From the NCBI GenBank assembly GCA_003056245.1, contig MVDH01000003.1, positions 969,957 to 1,033,956 on the forward strand: a stretch of 64,000 bases of DNA. Direction: 5' to 3'. This DNA comes from Cellvibrio sp. 79 (lineage in GTDB: Bacteria > Pseudomonadota > Gammaproteobacteria > Pseudomonadales > Cellvibrionaceae). Under the pieces are notes generated by a model. It had not been told where the DNA came from. It made no database searches and saw only the letters and a program-made list of their open reading frames with translations. Made by a program: the position numbers and the translations under genes. Below are positions 9,960 through 19,400 of the stretch, one piece after another; positions within the stretch are counted from its first letter, which is position 1; each line of letters starts with the position of its first letter.

Positions 9960-10982
9960 ATGATGACTGATATCAGTACTTTGTCCGGTGAAGGATTTTG
10001 GTTGCCCGTTATCTTTATTGGCTTGATGGGCCTCGCTTTATTTATTTACGCGATTCTCGATGGCTACGATTTAGGTGTGGGTATTTTATTGCCTAAAGAT
10101 TCCGAAGCGCAACGCGATACCATGATCGCCAGCATCGGACCATTCTGGGATGCAAACGAAACCTGGTTGGTATTGGGCATCGGCATTTTATTAATTGCCT
10201 TTCCACTCGCGCATAGCATGATTTTATTAAATTTGTACTTGCCGGTAACAGTGATGCTCGCTGGTTTAATATTGCGCGGTGTTGCCTTCGACTTCCGCGC
10301 CAAAGCACCGGAAGACCACAAAGAATTATGGGACCGCGCCTTTCAAGCGGGTTCATTACTCGCGACACTCGCACAAGGTTATATGCTCGGCCTGTTTGTA
10401 ATGGGTTTTGAAGATACTGTTGCATCACATTTGTTCGCCGCGCTCAGCGCAATTTGCGTTACCGCAGGATATACCTTTATCGGCGCAGCCTGGCTGGTAT
10501 TAAAAACCGAGGGTGAATTACAAAAACGCGCGGTGTGGTGGGCACGTCGCTGTGCGTGGTTAATGCTGCTGGGAATTATTGCGGTATCAATCGTAAATCC
10601 GTTAGTGAGCAGCACGATTTTTGACAAATGGTTTGGTTCACCATTAGTAATGGTTTTATGGGTGATCCCGGTATTTTGTCTTGTCCTGTTTTTTATTGCC
10701 GACCGTTATTTACGCCGCGCGCCTTACGCAAATGATTTCGGTTGCTGGATTCCCTTTGCCGCCGCCGCGATGATTTTCCTGTTGAGTTTTATCGGTTTGG
10801 CGTACAGCTTTTTTCCTGAAGTTGTGCCCGGCAAACTCGACATCTGGCAAGCCGCCAGCGCACCAGAATCGTTGAAATTTATTTTGGTTGGTGTAGTTGT
10901 GGTATTGCCAACCATTCTCGCGTACACCTTTTTTGCTTATCGGGTTTTCAGGGGTAAAGCGACGCAATTGAAATATTATTGA
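9960..10982 (+). CDS. cydB: Cytochrome bd ubiquinol oxidase subunit II
   Basis: Subunit II of the bd oxidase, 340 residues with about eight or nine TM segments. The N-terminal AILDGYDLGVGIL motif, WDANETWLVLG and FDFRAK are diagnostic. The frame runs back into cydA, but ATG at 9960 is preceded by GAGGAAAAT and lies 7 bases after the cydA stop; a second ATG follows immediately. I searched the bases after the stop for a CydX-like small peptide and saw no convincing one. Together with CydA it forms the O2-reducing heterodimer. Confidence 0.95.
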   Translation: MMTDISTLSGEGFWLPVIFIGLMGLALFIYAILDGYDLGVGILLPKDSEAQRDTMIASIGPFWDANETWLVLGIGILLIAFPLAHSMILLNLYLPVTVMLAGLILRGVAFDFRAKAPEDHKELWDRAFQAGSLLATLAQGYMLGLFVMGFEDTVASHLFAALSAICVTAGYTFIGAAWLVLKTEGELQKRAVWWARRCAWLMLLGIIAVSIVNPLVSSTIFDKWFGSPLVMVLWVIPVFCLVLFFIADRYLRRAPYANDFGCWIPFAAAAMIFLLSFIGLAYSFFPEVVPGKLDIWQAASAPESLKFILVGVVVVLPTILAYTFFAYRVFRGKATQLKYY

Positions 10983-11336
10983 ACAAGTACACAATATTTA
11001 TTAAGTTATCCGGCGAAAGGATTCGCTGTTCCGCCATAGAAATCTCATCGCGCATTACTTCCCTATCACTATTACGCGCATCTGCCAGCATCGCTGCCTG
11101 CTGCACTGCCTCCATAATTGCAATAACAGCGTTACGCATAAATCAACAATTGGTTTTATTGATTCAATAAAATACCTACAACTTTTTACAGTTTTCCATA
11201 CCAGGATCGCAGTACAACTGTGCAACTCGGAGTATAAAAATCACCTTGCCTGCAGCGATCACCATAAATACAAACTCAGGCGACATGATATTTCAATAAC
11301 GAATACATCACAGGGATTGAATTAGCGAGCAGCAGC
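10983..11336. other. Intergenic region before the RiPP operon
   Basis: About 354 bases with no supported gene. Short frames exist on both strands but lack ribosome sites and family features. A weak hairpin (GCGAA / TTCGC) lies just after cydB. The promoter of the RiPP operon should be here; I cannot place it with confidence. Confidence 0.5.
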
Positions 11337-12593
11337 ATGACCCAACCTCTTTTTCGTCAACAAGCAGTGCAATATCAACATCGCGGATTACAAGGCGATA
11401 TTTTGCTAACTGCATCAACACCCGCATTGTTGATCAGTGGCGCATTACTGCTGTGGTTTATTGCCATGGCAATTTGGTTATGCACTAGCGAATATGCGCG
11501 CAAGGAAACAGTTTCCGGATGGCTTGAGCCACCGCAAGGTGTGCTACGCGTGTATGCAAATAATAATGGCTTGATTAAAGAGCTGTTGGTTCGCGAAGGC
11601 GAAGTGGTGAAGGAAGATCAACCGCTGTTGATAATCCATGGCAATAATATTCTCGCTAATGGCGATGGAATGGAAAACCAATTACTACAAGAACTTGAGA
11701 AGCAACAAAATTTATTGCGCGAACAACAAACCCGTAATCAGGAACGGTACAGCCAACGCCTTGCCGAAGGATTACAGCGCATCGCACGTATTCAGCAGGA
11801 ATTGCAATTACTTGAGCAACAAACCGGCACCTTGCAAACACGCCAGCAATTACTCGATAAACAACGCGAACGACAACAACGTTTGCGCGATAGCGGGCAC
11901 GTTAGTGCAACAGAATTGGAAAGCAGTGAAGCGCAAGCATTAACACTGAAAGCAGAACAACAAACTCTTGCACGACAAAAATTACAACAGCAACGCTTAT
12001 TGGAGGAAGCACAAAGCGAGCAGGAAGAATTGCCGCAAACCCACGCTGATCAACAAACATTCCTCGCAACCGAAATTAGTGAATTAAGTCAGCAGATGAC
12101 CCAATGGCAAAGTCGGCAAGCCTATGTGATCAAGGCAGCGCGTGCAGGAATTGTCAGTAATTTGCGCGCACGTGTTGGCCAGCAAGTTACCGCATCACAG
12201 CAAACACCGTTACTGACATTACATCCCGAGCAGAGCACACTCAGTGTGCAATTATTAGTACCTGCGCGGGCGGCAGGATTTATTCAAATTGGCCAGCAAC
12301 TCGATATTCGTTTCGATGCCTTCCCTTATCAAAAATTTGGAATTTATAGCGGCAAGGTAACACAACTTTCCGATACGGTTTTATTGCCAGGAGAATTACA
12401 ACAAGTACCCACGCCGGTAAAAGAGCCAGCGTATTTAATTATCGCCCAGCTTGATAACGATAAAGTAAACGCCTACGGCCGCGATTTCTCGCTCAAATCC
12501 GGCATGACGCTTTCTGCCGATATTCGTCTCGAAGAGCGCAGTTTATTGCGCTGGTTGCTCGATCCACTTTACAGCTTGCGCGGGAGACTCTAA
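11337..12593 (+). CDS. HlyD-family membrane fusion protein of the RiPP exporter
   Basis: Periplasmic adaptor of a type 1-like export system, 418 residues. A short cytoplasmic N-terminus is followed by one TM helix (about 30-50), a lipoyl-like half-motif (GVLRVYANNNGLIKEL), a long Gln/Glu-rich coiled coil (about 110-250), the second lipoyl half (VIKAARAGIVSNL) and a beta-barrel region (about 295-400). This layout matches adaptors paired with peptidase-containing ABC exporters of bacteriocins and other double-glycine peptides. Its TAA overlaps the ATG of the exporter gene by one base, so the two are co-translated. Confidence 0.9.
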   Translation: MTQPLFRQQAVQYQHRGLQGDILLTASTPALLISGALLLWFIAMAIWLCTSEYARKETVSGWLEPPQGVLRVYANNNGLIKELLVREGEVVKEDQPLLIIHGNNILANGDGMENQLLQELEKQQNLLREQQTRNQERYSQRLAEGLQRIARIQQELQLLEQQTGTLQTRQQLLDKQRERQQRLRDSGHVSATELESSEAQALTLKAEQQTLARQKLQQQRLLEEAQSEQEELPQTHADQQTFLATEISELSQQMTQWQSRQAYVIKAARAGIVSNLRARVGQQVTASQQTPLLTLHPEQSTLSVQLLVPARAAGFIQIGQQLDIRFDAFPYQKFGIYSGKVTQLSDTVLLPGELQQVPTPVKEPAYLIIAQLDNDKVNAYGRDFSLKSGMTLSADIRLEERSLLRWLLDPLYSLRGRL

Positions 12594-14737
12594 TGACAAG
12601 CGCAACATCTTCACAAACCAATTCAAACCCAACATCACGCGCAGAGGATTTATTGCGCTTTGGTCGCGGCCCGCAATTGCCGGTGATATTGCAAAATGAA
12701 TTGGCGGAATGCGGCCTCGCCTGTTTGGCGATGATCAGTTGTTATTATGGTTATCAATGCGACCTGAGCAGTTTGCGGCGTCGTTTTTCAATTTCTGCGC
12801 AAGGTGTCAACCTCAAACAATTGCTGGATATGGCCAACCGTTTGCATTTGGCAGGACGAGCATTGCGCGGCGATATTGATGACTTGGAACAATTGCAATT
12901 GCCATGCATTCTTCACTGGGGAATGAATCATTTTGTGGTGCTAAAAGAAATTAATCGGCGTGGATTTTTAATTCATGATCCGGCACAAGGCGAGCGCCTG
13001 ATTACCCGCGATGAAATCAGCAAATTATTTACCGGGGTTATATTAGAGCTAAGCCCAACTACCGAATTTACAAAAGCTGAAACACGTGAACACCTGAAAC
13101 TTGGTCATTTTTGGTCAAAGTTGGTTGGACTTAAACGCAATCTTGCGCACATTATTTTTCTCTCATTGTTACTGCAAGTCTTTACGTTGATTGCTCCGTT
13201 TTACGTGCAAACAGTCATAGATGACGTAATACTCCGTCACGATCATTATTTATTACTGGTCCTGGCATTAGGTTTTGGATTGCTGTTATTGATCCAGCAA
13301 GGCACCAATGTATTGCGCGATTGGGTGGTGTTGCATGTATCCATGCGCTTCGGCATGCAAATGTCCGCCAATTTATTTCGCCACCTGATCCGTTTGCCGA
13401 TGGATTATTTTTCCAAACGGCACATGGGCGATATCGTATCGCGCTTTGGCTCGCTGGATAACTTGCGTCAATTACTCACGACCGGATTAGTGACCGCGCT
13501 GGTCGATGGTGTGATGGCCAGCCTTACGCTCATCGTTTTATTTCTCTACAACGCAACGCTCACCTGGGTGGTTATAGGCATAGTACTTTGCTACGCATTG
13601 CTGCGCTGGTTTTTATATCGTCCGCTACATTTATTGACTGAAGAAAGCATCGCTGCACGCGCAAAAGAAAACAGCCACTTTATGGAGTCAGTGCGCGCGA
13701 TACAAACGATTAAAATTTTCCACCGTGAAAGTGATCGGCAGCATTACTGGCAAAACCATCTCGCTGAGGCAATGAATAAAGATATTCGCATCGCGCGCTG
13801 GAATCTTGGTTATCAAACTGCAAAAGGTATTTTGTTCGGTATTGAAAATATCCTGGTGATTTATCTGGCTGCTGACGCAGTGATGGGCAATATTTTTTCC
13901 ATCGGGATGCTCTATGCATTTATCAGCTACAAAGATCGCTTCGTTCGCGCGATGGACAACCTGATTACACAAGGTATTGAATTTAAAATGCTGGGCCTGC
14001 ATTTAAATCGCCTCGCTGATATCGCATTTACCCAAACAGATCCAGCTGCTGATAACAATCCGGCAACTATTGCAGACACAACCGAAACAACGATTGCGGG
14101 GCATATACGTGTACAAAACCTCGGTTTCCGTTACGGCGAAAGCGAAGCACCTGCATTTAGTGGTGTTAATTTTGAAATCCTGCCCGGAGAAACTGTTGCG
14201 ATTGTCGGCCCCAGCGGTTGTGGAAAAAGTACGCTGATCAAATGCCTGATGGGACTTTTTACACCCACCGAAGGCGAAATATTTATCGACGGAAAACCCA
14301 TTCAAAAATTGCCCCAATATCGCCGCCAAATAGCTGCAGTAATGCAGGAAGATCAATTAATGAGTGGCGACATCGCGGAAAATATTGCGTGCTTTGAACA
14401 ACCCATTGACCTCGCACGCGTGTATCACTGTGCGCAACTTGCATGCATCCACGATGATATTTTGCGCATGCCAATGCAATACAATACCTTGGTTGGCGAT
14501 ATGGGCGCGAGCTTAAGCGGCGGACAAAAACAACGCGTGCTGTTGGCGCGCGCACTCTATCGCGCACCGCGTATTTTATTTATGGACGAAGCTACCAGCC
14601 ATCTGGACACCACTAACGAAGCGCACGTTAACAATCATATTCGTGAATTGGCAATGACGCGCGTGATAGTGGCACACCGGCCGGAAACGGTTGCGTCGGC
14701 AGGACGCACAATTAATCTGGGCACAACCGCTCAATAA
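12593..14737 (+). CDS. Peptidase C39-containing ABC exporter (double-glycine leader protease/transporter)
   Basis: A 714-residue ABC exporter with an N-terminal C39 protease that cleaves after Gly-Gly while the permease exports the cargo. The catalytic set is visible: Gln34, Cys40 (ECGLACLAM), His113 (GMNHFVVL) and Asp129 (HDPAQG). Six TM helices span about 165-440. The nucleotide-binding domain has Walker A GPSGCGKST at about 539-547, the signature LSGGQKQR near 640, Walker B ILFMDEATS and the switch VIVAHRPET. All catalytic residues are intact, so both cleavage and ATP hydrolysis should work. It starts inside the stop of the adaptor gene and precedes the ATP-grasp ligase gene by 17 bases. 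The double-glycine leader of the peptide at 15738 is the obvious substrate. Confidence 0.95.
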   Translation: MTSATSSQTNSNPTSRAEDLLRFGRGPQLPVILQNELAECGLACLAMISCYYGYQCDLSSLRRRFSISAQGVNLKQLLDMANRLHLAGRALRGDIDDLEQLQLPCILHWGMNHFVVLKEINRRGFLIHDPAQGERLITRDEISKLFTGVILELSPTTEFTKAETREHLKLGHFWSKLVGLKRNLAHIIFLSLLLQVFTLIAPFYVQTVIDDVILRHDHYLLLVLALGFGLLLLIQQGTNVLRDWVVLHVSMRFGMQMSANLFRHLIRLPMDYFSKRHMGDIVSRFGSLDNLRQLLTTGLVTALVDGVMASLTLIVLFLYNATLTWVVIGIVLCYALLRWFLYRPLHLLTEESIAARAKENSHFMESVRAIQTIKIFHRESDRQHYWQNHLAEAMNKDIRIARWNLGYQTAKGILFGIENILVIYLAADAVMGNIFSIGMLYAFISYKDRFVRAMDNLITQGIEFKMLGLHLNRLADIAFTQTDPAADNNPATIADTTETTIAGHIRVQNLGFRYGESEAPAFSGVNFEILPGETVAIVGPSGCGKSTLIKCLMGLFTPTEGEIFIDGKPIQKLPQYRRQIAAVMQEDQLMSGDIAENIACFEQPIDLARVYHCAQLACIHDDILRMPMQYNTLVGDMGASLSGGQKQRVLLARALYRAPRILFMDEATSHLDTTNEAHVNNHIRELAMTRVIVAHRPETVASAGRTINLGTTAQ

Positions 14738-14754
14738 ACTTTAAGGAGCTAATT

Positions 14755-15639
14755 ATGATTCTGCTTATGGGAACGGAAGACGATCCGCAAATTATCGCCA
14801 TTGCTGACGCATTAAAGCAGCAAGGAAATTCTTTTTTAATATTTGATAGCGGCTTATATCCCACGCAGCATCGGCTCAGTTATCGCCCCATGGATGGCAG
14901 CATGCAATTGCAAATTGGTGAACATTGCCTCGCGCAAAACGATATTCATTCGTTGTATTGGCGCACACTGATTCCAACGCGGACTGCACAGGAAAATCCA
15001 ATCGCCTTGCGCGATAGTGCAAGCTTGTTGCGTTCGTTTCTGCATTCACTCGGGAAAAAATCCAAAAACACCGCAGAGGCCGTGAATTTCCATCAGGAAA
15101 AACCACGGCAATTGGCGCAAGTAGCGCAACTGGGAATCAGAATTCCCGAAACCTATGTGGGCAATGACCCGCGTGCGGTGCGTGCATTTTGCGCGCGCCA
15201 TAATGAAGTAATTTTTAAACCGGTCACCGGCGGTGATTACGCACAAATTGTTAATCAGGCTCATCTCACCGACGAACATTTACAGTCCAGCTTGAACCAA
15301 TCCCCGGTGACACTGCAAGCTTATATTGAAGGCACCAATATTCGCAGCTACGTAGTCGGCGATGAAATTTTTTCCGCCGAAATTCGCAGCACCGCCAAAG
15401 ATTTTCGCACCGACGAAGACGCCGAATTAATTCCCTTCAATATTCCACAAGAAATTGCGCAGCAGGCAAAAGCAATTTGCGGCGCACTGGGTTTGGAATG
15501 GAGTGGCATTGATTGGCGCCGTACGCCGAAAGGTAATTATATTTTTTTGGAGGCAAACCCGAGCCCCATGTTTGTCAATTTTGAAAAGCACACGCAATTG
15601 CCGATTACGAGACATCTCGCGCAATTGCTAATGGCTTAA
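14755..15639 (+). CDS. ATP-grasp RiPP ligase (graspetide macrocyclase, MvdC/MvdD/PsnB-like)
   Basis: A 294-residue ATP-grasp enzyme. The N-terminal domain has the SLYWRTLIP stretch found in MvdD-type peptide ligases; the ATP-binding region includes EVIFKPVTGGDYA and the C-terminal FLEANPSPMF supplies the Asn/Glu ligands for magnesium. Family members activate side-chain carboxylates of Glu or Asp as acyl phosphates and join them to Thr/Ser (ester) or Lys (amide) in a precursor peptide. It is the only ligase in the cluster, which suits a precursor with only Thr and Glu as partners. AAGGAG precedes the start. The gene is followed by the precursor after 98 bases. A general D-Ala-D-Ala-like ligase is less likely given the neighbours. 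Confidence 0.9.
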   Translation: MILLMGTEDDPQIIAIADALKQQGNSFLIFDSGLYPTQHRLSYRPMDGSMQLQIGEHCLAQNDIHSLYWRTLIPTRTAQENPIALRDSASLLRSFLHSLGKKSKNTAEAVNFHQEKPRQLAQVAQLGIRIPETYVGNDPRAVRAFCARHNEVIFKPVTGGDYAQIVNQAHLTDEHLQSSLNQSPVTLQAYIEGTNIRSYVVGDEIFSAEIRSTAKDFRTDEDAELIPFNIPQEIAQQAKAICGALGLEWSGIDWRRTPKGNYIFLEANPSPMFVNFEKHTQLPITRHLAQLLMA

Positions 15640-15644
15640 ACAAA

Positions 15645-15717
15645 TTTCATCCCGACAATTCGGGTGAAAGCAACGCACGTAATGTGCATTTTCCACGCCG
15701 GTAATACTGGCATTACC
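15645..15717 (+). promoter_or_regulatory. Three consecutive small hairpins in the leader of the precursor gene
   Basis: Between ligase and precursor: an arm pair TTTCA / TGAAA closing CCCGA / TCGGG (15645-15669), GCAC / GTGC (15675-15687) and GGTAAT / ATTACC (15700-15717). None is followed by a T-run. They could be a processing or attenuation region that separates high precursor expression from low enzyme expression. This is inference. Confidence 0.4.
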
Positions 15718-15737
15718 AATGATAGAAGGAGTTCACA

Positions 15738-15974
15738 ATGAATACGCAAGCCCAACATAAACACCCGTTTTCATTACTCACCGATGACGAAATGACCCAA
15801 GTCAGCGGCGGCAAACCAGGCTGGGCAACCACCCTGGCAATTGGTGAAGAAGGTGGCGGTTACACTACTCTCGCAGTAGGTGAGGAAGGTGGCGTGACTA
15901 CCCTCGCCATTGGCGAGGAAGGCGGTGAGTACACTACGCTCGCCATTGGTGAGGAAGGTGGTGGTCTTGATTAA
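15738..15974 (+). CDS. Graspetide (omega-ester RiPP) precursor peptide, plesiocin-type, four TTxxxxEE repeats
   Basis: A 78-residue peptide with a strong AGAAGGAG ribosome site. Residues 1-25 form a leader (HPFSLLTDDEMTQVSGG) ending in Gly24-Gly25, the C39 cleavage site. The 53-residue core has four repeats of TTLAxGEEGG: Thr31-32/Glu37-38, Thr43-44/Glu49-50, Thr54-55/Glu60-61 and Thr66-67/Glu72-73, spaced 12, 11 and 12 residues. TTxxxxEE is the motif of plesiocin, in which an ATP-grasp ligase makes two nested Thr-Glu esters per repeat. By analogy this core would carry up to eight esters and lose eight waters (about 144 Da). All four repeats keep both Thr and both Glu; only position 4 of the xxxx differs (Ile/Val). 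Activity is unknown; related peptides inhibit proteases. Confidence 0.92.
   Translation: MNTQAQHKHPFSLLTDDEMTQVSGGKPGWATTLAIGEEGGGYTTLAVGEEGGVTTLAIGEEGGEYTTLAIGEEGGGLD
15828..15956 (+). repeat. Four in-frame 33-36-bp repeats encoding TTLA(I/V)GEE
   Basis: Direct repeats within the precursor gene, each encoding one predicted bicyclic unit. The third unit is shorter by one codon (one Gly/Tyr linker residue missing). Synonymous differences between units (for example ACCACCCTG, ACTACTCTC, ACTACCCTC, ACTACGCTC) mean the protein repeat is under selection while the DNA drifts. Confidence 0.9.
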
Positions 15975-15995
15975 TCGTTTTGATTAATTGCGCCA

Positions 15996-16032
15996 AATAA
16001 AATTGCCGACGTCCGGGGTCGGCAATTTTATT
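15996..16032. terminator. Strong bidirectional terminator after the RiPP precursor
   Basis: The arms AAAATTGCCGAC (15999-16010) and GTCGGCAATTTT (16018-16029) form a perfect 12-bp stem around GTCCGGG, extendable by about 3 A/T pairs. A-runs on the left and T-runs on the right allow it to stop both the precursor transcript and the convergent minus-strand operon ending at 16068. Confidence 0.85.
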
Positions 16033-16067
16033 CACAAAATCATTAAGTAAATTGAAGATGTTATTTA

Positions 16068-16460
16068 TTAGCTTGAGAAATATTTATTCACTTCTTTGTT
16101 CTTAAATAAATACAAAGCTATACCCATTCCCATTAATAAATTAAATATTAGCTTTCGCACAAGCAGCATTTGCATATCTTCCGACGAAACCAAAACAAGT
16201 GGGCTTAAACCCACCAAGACCCACCCAAGCAGATAAAACCACCGCGCATTCACATTTTTATAAATCATTCCCAATGATGCAGAAAATGCCACGACACCAC
16301 ACAGAATCACAACAAAAATGCTGAAAGGAGTAACTGCATACAGCTCTTTACTTTCACTTGCTTCAATTAGAGCAAAAAAAACAAGGAATGGGCCAAGCAG
16401 CCCCATTACAGTAAACAGTTTTAGAAAAAAAGGCATTTGAAAAAAATATTGCTTTCTCAT
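16068..16460 (-). CDS. Small membrane protein downstream of the Rhs gene (candidate immunity protein)
   Basis: I do not recognise a family. The 130-residue product is almost all hydrophobic, with four predicted TM segments (about 10-30, 42-62, 72-92, 98-118) and a charged tail (KNKEVNKYFSS). It begins 4 bases after the stop of the Rhs gene, so it is co-translated with it. Small genes in this position after Rhs proteins often encode the cognate immunity protein, and a multi-span protein would suit a membrane-acting toxin. That role is inferred from position only. Confidence 0.7.
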   Translation of the reverse strand: MRKQYFFQMPFFLKLFTVMGLLGPFLVFFALIEASESKELYAVTPFSIFVVILCGVVAFSASLGMIYKNVNARWFYLLGWVLVGLSPLVLVSSEDMQMLLVRKLIFNLLMGMGIALYLFKNKEVNKYFSS

Positions 16461-16464
16461 TTTA

Positions 16465-19400
16465 TCACCACATCATCGCTTCAAATGCAGCATACGCACC
16501 AGCGCCACCGCCTTCACCAGCCAAAGGATTAAATACTGGAGAATCAAGCCCAAAATCTTTATGATAAAAACCGTTAGAGCCATCGAAATGCTTACCGCCC
16601 TCTGCGCTACAAGAAGCCGAATAAGGCCCCCAATTTCCACCAACATTTATTTTACCACCCAGACTGAATCCCGAGGCCCCAGCTTTCAATTGAGGGTTAA
16701 CATCACTGTAAGGTGTGTTTCTTAGATCTCTAGTCGTCGGCCCATTATCAAGCGCATTGAATTCCAATCCTCCAGCCACTCCAATTCCGAGCCTTACACC
16801 ACCGAACCATTTGTTAGTTGAGTTATGCTGCCCAACCACAACACTACCGCCAACTCCGCGATAAAGCTCAGCAGTAAAAGACCAAAGACCAGTAGGATCA
16901 ACAAATTTCACCGGGTTATTTTCTGCATAAACGTAAGTATTAAAGCCACCAGCAAGACCTACAGGATCACTCTGAATGTACCTACCAATACTTGCATCAT
17001 AGTATCTATGCCAGTTGTACCAAAGACCGCTCTCATTGTCGTGATATTGCCCGGGAAACCCGATATTAAAACCACCAATATGATCCTGTGTTACATGGCG
17101 ATCAAACGCCATATTGTTAGCTCTCCATTTTAGGGTTTTATTTGCATCACTAATCACTTCCGGACGACCTAAATGATCATTATGAACTGCATAGAGCAGA
17201 TTACTTTGCACCATCCCAATTATTTCACCATTTAGATAGATGTAAATTCTTTCGATATCAGTTGAACTATGGCTTGTTTCTGCCATTAACAACCCTGTAG
17301 GCGTGTATAAATAACGATACGCACCACTATCCACTGATTTTTTTACTCTTTGATTAAGAGCATTATAAGAATAAGCTGCACTATTAGCTGTTTTTAACCG
17401 ATTAAGAGCATCATATGTGAAAGTAGAGTTGCCGCCATAACCGGTTTTGCTTTCAACATTTCCAACTAAGTTGTATGAAAGTATTTTTGCCCGACTACCA
17501 GTTATAGATTCAAATTTATTTCCATCTCCGGCAGCAGGAGCCAGATAGGTATCGACAATACTACTCCAGGTATTACTTGTACGATTGCCGTTGTCATCGT
17601 AAGTGAAGCTTTGCTTGTACAATAATGAAAAACTGCTTGCAGGCATGCTATTGGAAATGGATTTGATCGTGTTGTCAGTGTAGTAGTCGTACCCCAAACT
17701 TTGATTACTGGAAGTAATGCCGGTTACACGGCCATCAGTGTCAAAATTCTTGGTTCTTACAATTCCATTGCCATAAGTCATTTCCTGGCGATTGTTGTAG
17801 TTTTTGATTGATGCAACGGTTTGCCATGCATTATTCAGATACACCTGGATTAGATTAACGTTATCAGCAATATCATATCCGTATTTCAGTTTAACGCCGT
17901 TGTCGTAGGTCGTTGTATCCAGGCGATCATGATCATCAAATGTATTGGTAATTGTGTAAGTAGTGCCCGATATAATTTGTTGTTGCTTTTCAATGCCACC
18001 CGATTTTGTGTAACTGTAATTCGTAGCACCCGAGCTATCTTTTATACCGCACAAGCGACCCTTTCCGTTACTGCATGCCAGCGTGGAATCCGAAGCCGCT
18101 GAATCGTAGTAATAATTTACAGTTTCGTTTTCTGCCGCATTACTGGTAAACACCCATTGCAAGCGCCCTAATAAATCATAACGGTAATCTATGCGGGTAT
18201 TACTTGCTTTTATCAAATGGTCAAGCTGACCGGATTGATTGTAATAATAGTTTGTCGTACCTGTATCCGGGCTTATTAACTCTTCAACTTCCCCAAATCC
18301 ATTCCGATGGTAGTAGGTGATATTTTGATTGGCATCTTCAACCTCGGATAAATACCCCAATGCATCATAACGATAGGTTACGGTTTCATCTTCCGGATTG
18401 GTAACCGTTTCCAATTGGTTGGCAGACGTGTAGGTAAAACTCGATGCATGGTTAAGTGCATCAGTTGCTGTTGTTACATTTTTATTAGCATCATAGGAAT
18501 AGGTTGTTGTTTGGCCATGCTTACCGTTACTGGTTTGCAAATTGCCAAAACTGTCATAGGTATTGCTCTGGCTGAAAAAGTAACCGTCACTGACTGTTTC
18601 AACATTATTTAGCAGATCAAATGTTTTTGTTATTACCTTTGTTCCATATTCCTGGTCCGGTGTGGTTAATGTTTTAACACGCCTTACCTCATCCAATCCG
18701 TATTCAATATAACTTCCGCTGGGGTAAGTGATTTTTTTCAGTTGGTCATCACCGCCGTAATATTCGTACTGTGTGATTTTTGCAGTACCGTCATTAACAA
18801 TTTTGGTTTCGAGACGACCTTTACCATCGTAAGTGAAATCAATTACCAAACCATTTGCATCCGTGGTTTTGTTAGGCAAACCCGAGTTATTGGTTTCGTA
18901 TACGTATTGCGTTGACTGATTGTTGGCATTGGTTAACGTTATCAAATCCCCCTGATCGTTGTACTCCATAATCGTCTTGTCAGTAACACCTGCACGTGCG
19001 CCATCAATCGTTACTTTTTTCAGTAGTTTGTGTTGAGAGTAGCCTGATACGTTTTCATTAAATTCGTAACTGTAAGTTTCGGTGCGCACCGGCGTATATT
19101 CAGTGCTGTTGTATTTCAACGCTTTGGCATGATGGTATTGCAAACGGTTTTTGTAAGCAGCTGTGCTGTTGTATACATATTCATGCACAACAGCTGGGAC
19201 AGATCTCGGTGTGGGGCACACAGATCCGGCCTCACATAACGCAGCATTTTTTGCGCCGTCCCAAATTTTTAAACTGGTCATACGGCCGTAATTATCCCAA
19301 CTGTACTCTTTGGTTACACCGTTAGCATACTCAAGCTCGATATCATTAAATGCGGTATAGGTGTAAGCAGTGCGATTACCTTTTGCGTCTTCTTTGTACT

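Noticed and set aside
10948-11139. 63-codon minus-strand frame overlapping the end of cydB
   Set aside because: No ribosome site or recognisable family, and it overlaps cydB. A plus-strand frame in the same place is equally weak.
15645-15669. Intrinsic terminator between ligase and precursor genes
   Set aside because: The stem-loop has no T-run after it, so complete termination is unlikely; recorded as a regulatory candidate.
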